The notes below the pieces were generated by a model, which did not search any database, was not told where the DNA came from, and was given only the letters and a program-made list of their open reading frames with translations. Below are positions 36,101-45,100 of a DNA stretch of 64,000 bases, piece by piece. Position numbers and translations under genes: made by a program. Numbering within the stretch: position 1 is the stretch's first letter; every line of letters starts with the position of its first letter. This DNA is from Phoronis australis (Eukaryota > Phoronida > Phoronidae). The DNA lies in the NCBI GenBank assembly GCA_002633005.1, contig NMRA01000003.1, positions 1,854,727 through 1,918,726 on the forward strand. Reading direction: 5' to 3'.

Positions 36101-37835
36101 TGTTAATTTAAATAAATCCAAGCAGATTTTCATAATTTGAAGGTATGTTCGCTTTATATGTAGTTACAGACTGGATGATCCTGTGGAGTTAGCTGATCTG
36201 CAGATTCGTGAATGGGACCCATTGGTGGCCTGGTTTCAGGACAGGTAAGCTGAGTAGGAAGGAGCTGGAAGGACAGTTCCTTGTCTTAGGTACTGAGCAA
36301 TAGGTGTCCTCTCCAACTCGAGAATAGTAATTTTGTGAATAAAAAGGGACACAGAAGACTGTTCAGATGGTGAATGCCAAAAATGTGGTACCATCATCCA
36401 AACACTCTATAATTTTCAGTTGAGTTTTGTTTACTTTATGCTACTTAAAATATGATAGCTGTTAATAGTAAGACAGATATGCATAAATGTCCACTTTCCT
36501 TCCATTTTGTCCAGGTATAATGTGCCACTGGCCGTGACTTCGGGCTTTTCCAACCCTCCCATTTCTGAAGCTTCAAAGGAAAGCCTACAGAAACACTTGC
36601 TTTCTTATGGCGACTGGGCACTTCATGGTAGGTATTATGTAGGCATCTTTTTTTACCCATAAATAACGCTGTTTAAACTGTGTACATGGCACTATCAAGC
36701 TGTCTGATGCAGCATGTCAGTGTTACCATTTAGCGGTTTGGCCACGCTAATAACAAAACTACTCGACTGTTGTTTTCATTAGTTGCGTGGTTGTATTTCC
36801 TTGTGCTGGCCATCAAACATGTTGTTTTGTTTTTGGAGAAAGAAATGCAAAGTTGTGTTCATTAGGTGAGCATGATTCGCGTAATTTTTCACATATTTAG
36901 CTCACAATATGACCAACAAGTGAAATTTCATTTTATCAAATTTTTCCACAAAAATAACGATTAAGAAATTTTTAGTCTATTACTAGCATGGGTTTCTGTA
37001 AAGTTGTCATAAAACATTTGGTAATTTGTGGCGGGGTAGTCAGCCTTTAAAAAATGAAAAAACTACAATTTTGTCAATTCTGGTTGTGTGCATAAAAGGT
37101 AAATTACCATATTATAGATTGATAATATACAAGTAATACGTTTGTTTTTTAGGATTCCAGTTTGCAGTGGAAGCTGTTAAGTCACTAGTTCTTACCCTTG
37201 CTGTGATAGACAAGCACATCTCAGTTGAAAAAGCTGTAGCTCTTTCTAGGTTGGAACAAGAATTCCAGGTATGCAATGTTGTCTAGGATGAAAAATGTTC
37301 CAAAGGTTTGTGGTGATAGGGACCAAAACATACACATGACGAGTGGTGTATACCAATCAATGACAAATAGTTGTCATACTAGGGAAATTGACGGAAAATG
37401 AATGTGGTAAAGGTGTTATTAAAATGAATAAAAATCTGTGTGCATGTGATACTGTGAATCTGGTGACGAAGGTTATCGCAATTATTGTATGTCGAATTTT
37501 TTGTGGAAAAATTAATTTATGGATTTATGAAATGAAGAGTATAGCCTGGAAAATTAATGGAAAATCGAAACACAGTGAAAATAGGAACTGTGATATAGTT
37601 GCACTGTTAACAAATGTCAAAGCACTAAAGTCAAAACTTTTTATATCTCCATGTAAATGTTCTTTGTCGTGAATAGAGATGTCAATTGTTACAGATCTCC
37701 CAATGGGGAAATGTGGAGTGGCACCATGACATTGACCTGTACGACTTACGAAGCCGGTTGGCAGCAGCCACATTGTTTATCAACCTGGCTAGTGCAAATA
37801 CTAAACAGCAAACAAAGCTGAATAGGCAGAGCTGA
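18138..37835 (+). CDS. ATPAF2: ATPAF2 (ATP12), mitochondrial F1-ATPase assembly factor 2, complete
   Basis: Chaperone that binds free F1 alpha subunit in the mitochondrial matrix until it joins beta. Eight exons: 18138-18243, 34074-34118, 34775-34920, 35715-35812, 36164-36244, 36515-36627, 37153-37268 and 37695-37835. They total 846 bases, 281 residues plus TGA, with all phases matching; the human protein has 289. Residues 1-35 (MAAAIKCVRCVTGR...) are basic and hydrophobic, as expected of a matrix presequence. Conserved blocks in order are PKRFYKNV, YEINLDKRKLKTPLG, EPLALAVAAEWNGQQDTI, ALCNTAIENPTKRE, REWDPLVAWF, SYGDWALHG, VEAVKSLVLTLAVID and WGNVEWHHDIDLYDLR. Exon 4 was located after its flanking phases (0 in, 2 out) were predicted. 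Intron 1 is about 15.8 kb and repeat-filled; the others are mostly under 1 kb. Confidence 0.96.
18849..19211 (+). repeat. Left arm of a ~363-bp inverted repeat in ATPAF2 intron 1
   Basis: Reads from CCTGGGCACAGGCACC to AAAAACAGCAACATTA. Its reverse complement recurs at 25123-25486 at roughly nine in ten positions. It could be one end of a large element enclosing the helicase remnant, or one of two independent insertions in opposite orientation. No target-site duplication was recognised. Confidence 0.85.
20425..20690 (-). mobile_element. LINE remnant: zinc-knuckle end of a reverse-transcriptase polyprotein
   Basis: Minus-strand frame containing ESDRCTFCRNEPESSEHLFWGC, the Cys/His cluster (CxxC...H...C) that follows the reverse transcriptase in many non-LTR retrotransposons, then PVWKTIPEYY. 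Only this short tail is present, truncated on both sides and abutting the broken helicase. It is dead on arrival or decayed. Confidence 0.75.
20680..22670 (-). pseudogene. Broken PIF1-like DNA helicase
   Basis: Three minus-strand pieces in helicase order. The first, about 22250-22670, has Walker A (GQAGSGKTTLLKRI), CASTGMA, TLHSFVGI and Walker B (LIVDEMSML). The second, about 21942-22132, has IFAGDFYRLPPVPNE and, in another frame, WKDVLPYN, VKRQEEDINFIEVIRQVSTG. The third, about 20680-20870, has LPGKMMTFKAHDTGD and, in another frame, LLANLSHSVVNGSQGIVKG. The frame slips inside piece two (with some eight residues missing) and inside piece three. Pieces one and two are joined by plausible splice sites, so this descends from an intron-bearing cellular or transposon-captured helicase. 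PIF1-like copies are common in invertebrate genomes. It is not expected to make active enzyme. Confidence 0.85.
22671..25122. other. ATPAF2 intron 1, stretch without genes
   Basis: AT-rich intron sequence with short unrecognised open frames. The one structured piece I see is a degenerate tandem array at 24814-24905. Confidence 0.5.
24814..24905 (+). repeat. Short tandem array of TTTAAACAGGACGCGGGA-type units
   Basis: Four to five degenerate 18-21 bp units (TTTAAACTGGTCGCGGGA, TTTAAACAGGACGCGGGA, TTTAAACAGGACGTGCG, CTAAACAGGACGCTGCG). It is unusually CpG-rich for its surroundings. Confidence 0.8.
25123..25486 (-). repeat. Right arm of the ~363-bp inverted repeat
   Basis: Reverse-complement partner of 18849-19211. 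The outer edge ends near GGTGCCTGTGGCCTGG and the inner edge near TAATGTTACTG. The arms are about 5.9 kb apart and enclose the PIF1-like and LINE remnants. Confidence 0.85.
25487..27735. other. ATPAF2 intron 1, stretch without recognised features
   Basis: No protein similarity, TIR or tandem structure was recognised. Open frames here are short and lack conserved motifs. Confidence 0.45.
27736..27975 (+). repeat. ~70-79 bp minisatellite, about three copies
   Basis: Units start TACCTCCTCCATTTCC near 27739, 27809, 27881 and (partial) 27960. Each contains AGTACCCCCTGGG and ends GGACTTGTGCCACTGTCGC. The array keeps two plus-strand frames open with a repeated HFxSTPW-like peptide. The peptide repeat follows from the DNA repeat, so I do not call a gene. 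Confidence 0.85.
28700..30530 (-). pseudogene. Broken multi-exon gene of an unnamed, probably repetitive family
   Basis: I cannot name this family. On the minus strand one exon starts after TCTTGCAG near 30525 (AEQANKTLATWEDN) and continues with RLVRTICKAIQDRG, KPFNGNHFNILFENAAAPFY and, after a one-base slip in an A7 run near 30250, WVKSENKLLEAVNDDVAVD, SLWRKLEV and SVPVTDK to a GTGCTT donor near 29797. A second exon from about 29229 has KRKAAVVRERQIHLATLREK and GVRGETIIKELQHLG, then a second slip in a C6 run near 29097, then SLHERLFGLSGKND. A third piece at 28702-28941 reads on in yet another frame. I recall similar proteins as multi-copy in other invertebrates, which suggests transposon association, but that is memory, not proof. 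Both main slips are in homopolymers, so sequencing error is an alternative to decay. Confidence 0.6.
30531..32439. other. ATPAF2 intron 1, stretch without recognised features
   Basis: Nothing beyond short unrecognised open frames is seen. Confidence 0.45.
32440..32559 (+). repeat. 40-bp tandem repeat, three copies
   Basis: Three copies of a 40-bp unit beginning ACCAACACAACAGTTCACCA and ending TCAATGTGAG. Copies differ at one base (ATTATTC versus ATTAGTC). The near identity points to recent expansion. Confidence 0.95.
33114..33430. mobile_element. Mariner-type MITE, TA-flanked
   Basis: 317 bp with terminal inverted repeats: the left end is CAGGGTGCCTCAAAATTATG and the right end on the other strand CAGGGTGTCTCACAATTATG. 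A TA flanks it on each side (33112-33113 and 33431-33432), the target duplication of Tc1/mariner elements. No transposase is present. Confidence 0.85.
34454..34725 (-). pseudogene. THAP-domain fragment in ATPAF2 intron 2
   Basis: A minus-strand exon follows an acceptor (ATTTGCAG). It encodes the C-terminal half of a THAP zinc-finger DNA-binding domain: CHSWWINTRKEDW, then LCEEHFSHDHF (the C-x2-H ligand pair with its aromatic neighbour), then KDAVPTIYN (the AVPTIF-type end motif). It stops soon after (TLEGDSDE). The first Cys pair would lie in an upstream exon, which I could not find. THAP domains occur in P-element-type transposases and their domesticated relatives. It is nested and antisense within ATPAF2, so it is probably a remnant, though a small nested gene is possible. 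Confidence 0.6.
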
Positions 37836-38176
37836 AACCACAGTAGTCGGACTTACTAAAGCAGGGACTGTATGTTGAGAGCATAGGCAAAACTGGTGTT
37901 CTTTTAAAAATTAGCAGCTTTGGTAATAGTCAGTTTCAGGGGTTCCACATTTTGAGAAGCAGGTTTCTTCGCCATGTGGGCATCTACCTGATTCTCAAAA
38001 TTCGGGACTCCTGTGAGTGACTATTTCCAAAAGTTGCACCAGGATTACCAATCTTAAATGTGGTGAGATCTTTCCTTCATCATCAGGTTTTTGTGACATT
38101 AAACCTCCGTAATGAAATGTTCTCAAAAGGGAAGCAATTCAAGTTTTTCACGGACTTCCAACATGGGTGCGTGTGG

Positions 38177-38499
38177 ACACACGCTCGTGTAATGTATTTG
38201 ATTGTGACTACAGGTTGAGTTATTGCATTTAATTACACTTAACATGGAAAATGGAAAAATTGACACACGCACGTGTAATGTATTTGATTGTGACTACAGG
38301 TTGAGTTATTGCATTTAATTACACTTAACATGGAAAAATTGACACACGCACGTGTAATGTATTTGATTGTGACTACAGGTTGAGTTATTGCATTTAATTA
38401 CACTTAACATGGAAAAATTGACACACGCACGTGTAATGTATTTGATTGTGACTACAGGTTGAGTTATTGCATTTAATTACACTTAACATGGAAAAATTG
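38177..38499 (+). repeat. ~79-bp minisatellite, four copies, with CACGTG E-boxes
   Basis: Units start ACACACGCACGTGTAATG at 38177, 38263, 38342 and 38421. Spacing is 86, 79 and 79; the first unit has a short extra ATGGAAA. Copies 2-4 contain the palindromic E-box CACGTG; the first has CTCGTG. It lies in the short gap between convergent genes. Confidence 0.95.
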
Positions 38500-38875
38500 A
38501 CAAACCTACGTAAATTATTTTTTGGGAAGTTGTAAAAAGCTATATCGTATGAAGTGAAAGTTATGCAAATCATGTGTGCTTTGTTATTCTTATCAATCTG
38601 TTTAAATACTGGCTGTATGTAACATGTATATAGTGCATTGGTATACTATTTATCTTGTGTGTATGTCCTGGAGTCAGTTTTCATTATTCAGTATTTCTCA
38701 CTGTCCTACGTGATATCTGTGCGCTTTTTCACCATTGTGGTTTGTGTGGTTGCCAAAAACACTACTTAACACTGTTGATTAGGTGATTGGTATAACATCA
38801 GACAAATGTTAAATGGCCCTCTGCTCAATAGCAGAACACTGCAGAAAATCATGAATACAATTTTATGTCAATATA

Positions 38876-38881
38876 TTTATT
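38876..38881 (-). promoter_or_regulatory. Candidate poly(A) signal of DRC3
   Basis: AATAAA on the minus strand, 270 bases after the DRC3 stop, in AT-rich sequence. No closer match was seen. Confidence 0.6.
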
Positions 38882-39150
38882 AAAAACGATACTTTACATA
38901 ATTATTTTAAACAATGAGTAATAAATATTTATCAATACTATTCAAAGTATTGTAAATGTTCAATGTTGGAATGTACAAAGACAAGTTGTACTGAGCTAGA
39001 GTGTGTTTCATGTACACTACAGGTTAGTGCCAAGCCTGAAGTGTTGTGTACAACACTGAGTTCACAATATTCAGCAACAGTTGCAACTTCACCAGAGACG
39101 TGTTGTGTCACTCATTTGTCTCATTTCTAAGAACTTTTCCAGCTTGCAAC

Positions 39151-42100
39151 CTATTGGTAGGCAGGCAAGTCGAGGTTGTCAATCTCCTCGCGAAGGTGAT
39201 CAATGAGATTGTTTATTTCCGAGACACGTGACCGGTTCCTCTTCACTTCCTCTACTTCGTGGATTTGTTCAATGAGGTTTTTCAACCAAGTGTTGATCTT
39301 CGTTATCAAGTCATCCTCCCGATTGTCTATTTTCAGTAAATGAACATCATGTGACGTGCTCACAGCATTCATTATGGTGTCTTTGTCCACGCATAGCTGT
39401 AACAACACAATTGTGGTTATTTACATTACAAATCTTTGCCAATTCTACTGCTTGTACAGACTACTACTGCCATCACGTTCTCGGTGATGAATGAAAATAT
39501 ATCGTTTACTGGACTTGCTAGATTGAAGCGACATTGCGCCCATCTCTCCCAGGCTGCTGGCTAGTGACTGGCTGGAAGTGGGCATGTCATGTGACTGATC
39601 ATATGACAGCCGGCACAAGAGATCTTGAATCGTGTTACTCCAGTGCCCAGTCTCGAATCTTTTTACTCTAAATGGAACTCGAAATAATGTTTGTCATTTT
39701 TTAATCTACTTTTGTGCGACCTCAAGATAAGTGTCTGTTGCTCTATGATCGAGTGCATAATGACTTACGTGGATGATTTATTTGTCCTAGTTTGTAGTTG
39801 ACAAATCCAACATTAAAGCTAAAAGTTCCGAATTTGAACTCGAAATTTTGAGTTTTTACTCGAGTTTGTAGCACGAATATAAGGGTTTTTAAGTGCAAAC
39901 TTGGACTAGAAACTCGTATGCATAAACTATAATTATTCGAGCACAGTCTGATAACCACTTCTCTTGAGTTCGCAGAGAAATTGCCAAAAGTAATTTTGAG
40001 TTTGTTTCGAGTACAAAGTTTAGAGACCGGACCCAGATTGGCAACCGCAGGCCTCCGTGTCTATTCAGAGAAGGCTGTTCTAATCCCTCGGACATTGCTT
40101 CTTCGCACCACGTTTGTAGCAGTTTCCTGTTTGTCGATGATTTTGACATCATCAAACTCTACATCATGTTCAGTCAGTCGCTAGCCTGCGGAAGCCCGGG
40201 AGACATGACATCGCTTCAATCCAGTAAGTTCTGATCAGTAATTGTTTTATTTTCATTCATCATTTGCAACCAACAAGATGCCTCAAAATATCCACTGCAT
40301 GATCACGTTCTAGGTGTTGGCAGGTCTGTTATCTTCTTTTATTATGAAGTCATGGTGCATGTGTGACATTATTGAAAATTGATTAAAAAATCACGACCAC
40401 GTCAACAACTAGTTCAGAGGCATTTCCTTCATAAAACTGCTTGGTAAATTTGTGCAAGTTTTCCACTAACATTAGGAAGGTGGGAAACTTGACAATAGCC
40501 AGACACATGTAATCAATGACTTGCACATTAGGTTATTTGTAAAGGGACTAGTTGGACGAGGCTGCTTATAGAAGGCGTGTTTGAGGTTTTCTGCATTGTT
40601 TTAAACCATGTCGTCTAACCTACCATTCTGAGATCTTCAGATATCTCTTCCTCCAGTTCGTTTTTCACCACTTTCTCCAGTGTTACTATAGCAATTTCTA
40701 GTAGTTTCTCATGGTGTACGTTCTCATAATCCCGACACTGGCTGAAGTAACCTTGCACTTGTTCAATAGTCACGCTCACCATGTCGGCAAGGTTACGTTC
40801 AAAGTCCTTCACTGCATCCTGCAAAAACAGTAACAGAAATTTTACCACCAACAGAACAGTTAACGCAGCATACACAATTCTAATGGGAATAAAAGCAACT
40901 GAAACATGATCTAGTGTGCAATATTTATTTACTAAGCAGTGCATAAAAAGTTATAAATTGCTATAAACCCACATTCAGTCAAAGAAACTTAACTTTTGAC
41001 TTAGACTAGTTGCCACTATAAAATAGGTCTCGACTAGTTCTTTCTGCAGGTGAAAAGAGGTTTCTGGTCTTGCAAAGAATTGGTGGTCGAAACAATGCTC
41101 AGCAAATAAAAAGTCGCTGTCAACAGTCAAACTGTGGAGATTGGTGACGTACTCCAGTTATGATGAACTAGCAGAAGCAATAATGGACACGAGCTGCAGC
41201 ATTACTTCATGTCCCTGAAGCTGCTGGTGGTAACTAGATGAGGGAAACAAATGCCAATCTACAGTCCTTGACTGAGACTGTTCACTTCGGTTTGCGCAAC
41301 TGTGGAGGCTGTTGTGGACAGAGCCGAAACGGCCAAGGAAGGAGGATTGCCACCAAATGACAGGACTGGCGTCATCACACCAGACTTTTGCATGTAACTA
41401 ATTTCCAAACCCACAAATCACATCTATTTTGACTTGCCAACAATTAGGTAAAATTTCATAATGGAAAGTGGACTAAATCAAAAGTTTTTAATGGAAGGTG
41501 TATTTATAGCCACTTTAAAGTGATAGGTTACCTTTGTTACCAGGGACCAAATTTCACCTTTTGATGAGAATCCAATACAACTATATTTTTAAAGTTGTTG
41601 ACGATCACAGAAGCTTATCGTGTGCCACTAAAATAGTGTCCACGTGTTTATAATCATTTGAATGCATTTTTTCTAAGAATGGTGATTTTTCTATATAACA
41701 AACAGACTCCTCTCCTAAGTTACTCTCTTTACTATTCAAAGTGACTGCCAAAATTGTACCCCCCCCAGGTGTCCCCTTCACTTATGCAAATGACTGCCAT
41801 AAATTGTACTCCCCCACACACCCCTCCACTCTCTAACTCTAGTTTCCCAGGCATCTCTTGCGAACTTCTAATTCTGGCGAGAACATTGGCTTGGATTCAC
41901 CATACTAGTACCTTTGGCAAGAAATAACTTGCATTACCCAAGCCACTCAGCCTGAGCCAATTTCAGATGGTACCAGTTAAAATGTGGCAGCAAAACGTTC
42001 AGTAAATCACATTTTGCTCTCAATAAAGGCAACAAGGGAAATTATTTTTTTTATAAATGGATAAGTTATATTACCTTATTGAGCATTCTAAAGCAAGACA

Positions 42101-45100
42101 ATGATCATAAACTAGTGTTTGACACAGCCTCCAAGTAAAAGACAGCAAATGATAGTTGAGTGATTGAAACACTACCTCAGCTTTTCAATTAGACCACAAA
42201 ACTTTCCTTGATCCCTAATTACTAAGCGCTGTATATACACCCACCTCCAGCTGATCCACCAGTTGCATTTCCAAGCCCATCAACGTGTCCCACAGCTCCG
42301 ACACTTTCTGACCGTATTCTGATATTTGCACCTCAATCATCTTCTGATCAGTCATTTGCATCAAGTCAACAAACAGCTGAAAATGAAGGTTTAGCAATTA
42401 TTTGTCACTCACAGTAGGTACAATAACTCTATGTTGTCTTTCCCAGCTCTGCGATGATTTGGGTAAGGAAGTGTGGCACAATTCCTACCTCCAAATAGAG
42501 TTTTTTGAAGTATAATTTCTACAGTAGTTACTACCTTGCTCAACTCATCACATAACTCGTTAGTCTGCAAAAGTCGTCTCCTCACCTTCAGTTTCACTTA
42601 CATGCCAACACGTATCAGTCGTCAGTGTTTGTCAGTTTTTTTTTCAGTCCTGAAGGTGACAAGTACGGTAGCCCAATAGTGCCATTTTGAAGTGAAGAAA
42701 AGTATTTTAAAATCTGGCAGCCGCCACTGAATTAACGTTAAAACATGCAAGAGAACTAACTGACAGCTGCCAGATAATTATGTGGTGGTCGCCAGATAAT
42801 AAAATATTTTTCTTTACTTCAAAATGGCACTACTGGCCTTCAGTAGACAAGTTAAGTGAGATAGGGTGATGAAATAAGAATAAAGCAAAGTGGCATTTGA
42901 ACTCAAGGACAAAATGTCATAAACATGACTTGAGACAGTTTCATAGTACAGTGTGAATACCTGCCCCAATACATGACGTGGAGTGCTGCAAACGACTTTA
43001 AATAAGTAGTGCCCTTGGACGTGTCTACTTAAAACCTTTTCACCGCATTCATGTTTGCCTGCTGAATGGCACCACATCAGAGGTTTACACAGCAGCCGTC
43101 TTGGAAGGCGAGAATTTTATGTTGGACACGCTCGACGGGGCAGACAGAATTAAAAAAGAATGGAAAAGTTTTAAAAAGTTGCTTGCTAGCAAGAACAAGG
43201 CGTGTTCGGTCAATTTTTTGGGGGGAAATTTGGACTCCCAGTTTTGGAATCCTGTATAAACCCCTGCATCGCATCCTCAGACTGTCACTGCATACACAAT
43301 TTAAAACAGCTGTACGTAAAATTTGTTTACTAGATATGTTTATTTCACACAATCTCAAGTATTGACTTACTTTTTTCTTGTAATCCAGGAATGTGTTAAT
43401 GGCCCTCATGCCACTATCTTTGTTTTCCTGCTTGGCTTCATTGATACAGTCCCAGAACTGTTGAACTTCTGCTTTCCGCTTCTCATACTCTGACAGTCCA
43501 TAATCGAAAATTTGTTGACATACACCCGCAAACTTCTCTTGAAATGTGCACAATGTTAAGGAAGACAGTGTTGGCATTTTTAACATTTATCACGTAGAAA
43601 ATAAATCTGAAACTAAATAAGGTGATCCAGATCCTCCCAAGGATACAATTGTTTCACGAATTGTAGAATATAAATAGGTAAATAAAACAACAAGAATGGA
43701 TCAACTGAAATTTATGTAATAACGTCCTTTGTCAACAGAAACAGAAATAACATTTATCAGTAATTCTACAATTGAAGAAATGAACACAAAATGGCGACAT
43801 GACTTTTAGTAACAAAAATTGAAACAAAAACATTCTAAAAATCAGCATTTCAGGAGAAATTAACATTTTTTAAATTTCTTTTTGCAGTGTCATCTGGATC
43901 ATTTTAGTTTTTTGCAGGATATTCCGTACGAATTGACAAAACGTCTTGGAAGGTGTTGATGAAACTTTGCACTAAGATATATTGTGGGTGTGTGAGGGCA
44001 CCAGGGCCCAGTTGCATACAAGTTATACGTTGTATCGCAACAATGACGTCGCATTATCACGCGCCACGTAGTTATTGTTGAACAAAGCACCTGACGTCAT
44101 GCAACAATCAAACTTATCCAGCGGATAACTTTTGAAGCTTTATGCAATTTAGCCCGGATGATTTTCAAATGCATTCAACTACTGCGTATCACTCCCTGTT
44201 AGCCGTTTCAGTTTTTGCAAAGATAATGGTTGTCCTTTATAATAGTCAAAATAGGTTTGACAGGTTTTGATGGGTCCTTGGAAAAGAGGTATGTGCCCGA
44301 GATGCACCAGCACCAGCTGATTTTCAGCTGTGATATAATAGTACCTAAATTACATGTGAGCTAAATATACACCCCTAAAAGCACTGTTTTTGGCATAGCC
44401 GTGGGAACATTTTGATGCTTTCTGTTTTAGACAAGCATCGTAAAAATTACTTGAAATTGTTTCGATTGTGCAAGCTAAGATTCTAAATTCAGGAGAAAAT
44501 ATGGAATCACGGTAAGAAAAAAATACATCAAAACGATTTGACCAACTGAAGCTACATAGTTATGTATAAAAGGATATACAATGATGAGTTCGTCAACGCC
44601 AGGCATTTCCTTCAGTTTCTGCCCTTCTCCATCTTCAGCATACAAACTTTCAAATAAGAACGGTCCATTCAGGTGCTCCACAAATGCCATCTGGAATTAA
44701 ATACAGCGGTACATTACATGTGGCCATGAGTCAAAGTACAGCGGAAAACATCTTAGTACTGAAAACTAACAAAACTGAGGACTTCCCTTTGACACAGCAC
44801 TCTTTTAATATTAAAAATAACCCATTTCCTCAACTAATGAACAATGCTTCTAAGGAGTTCTGTGATACTACTGAATGATGATTGTGATCAATACCAATGA
44901 ATAAGTCCAGAAAACGACAATTTTCATCTACTTAATCAATAATATTTACCTGAGAGAACATTAGCTGACAACTCATCTTGTGCTGCCTGTAAACACTGCC
45001 TGCCAACCCACCTGATGTTACCTGTGAATACTGTCTGACAAACCACCTGATGTTACCTGTGAATACTGTCTGACAACCCACCTTATGTTACCTGTGAATA

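Larger units (their letters stand above)
37836..39150. other. Interval between ATPAF2 and DRC3 stops (converging 3' ends)
   Basis: Holds the ATPAF2 3' UTR, a 79-bp minisatellite and, near the right end, the DRC3 3' UTR with its poly(A) signal on the minus strand. No open frame of note. Confidence 0.6.

Noticed and set aside
41750-41830. C-rich strand asymmetric tracts
   Set aside because: Simple low-complexity sequence with no supported function.
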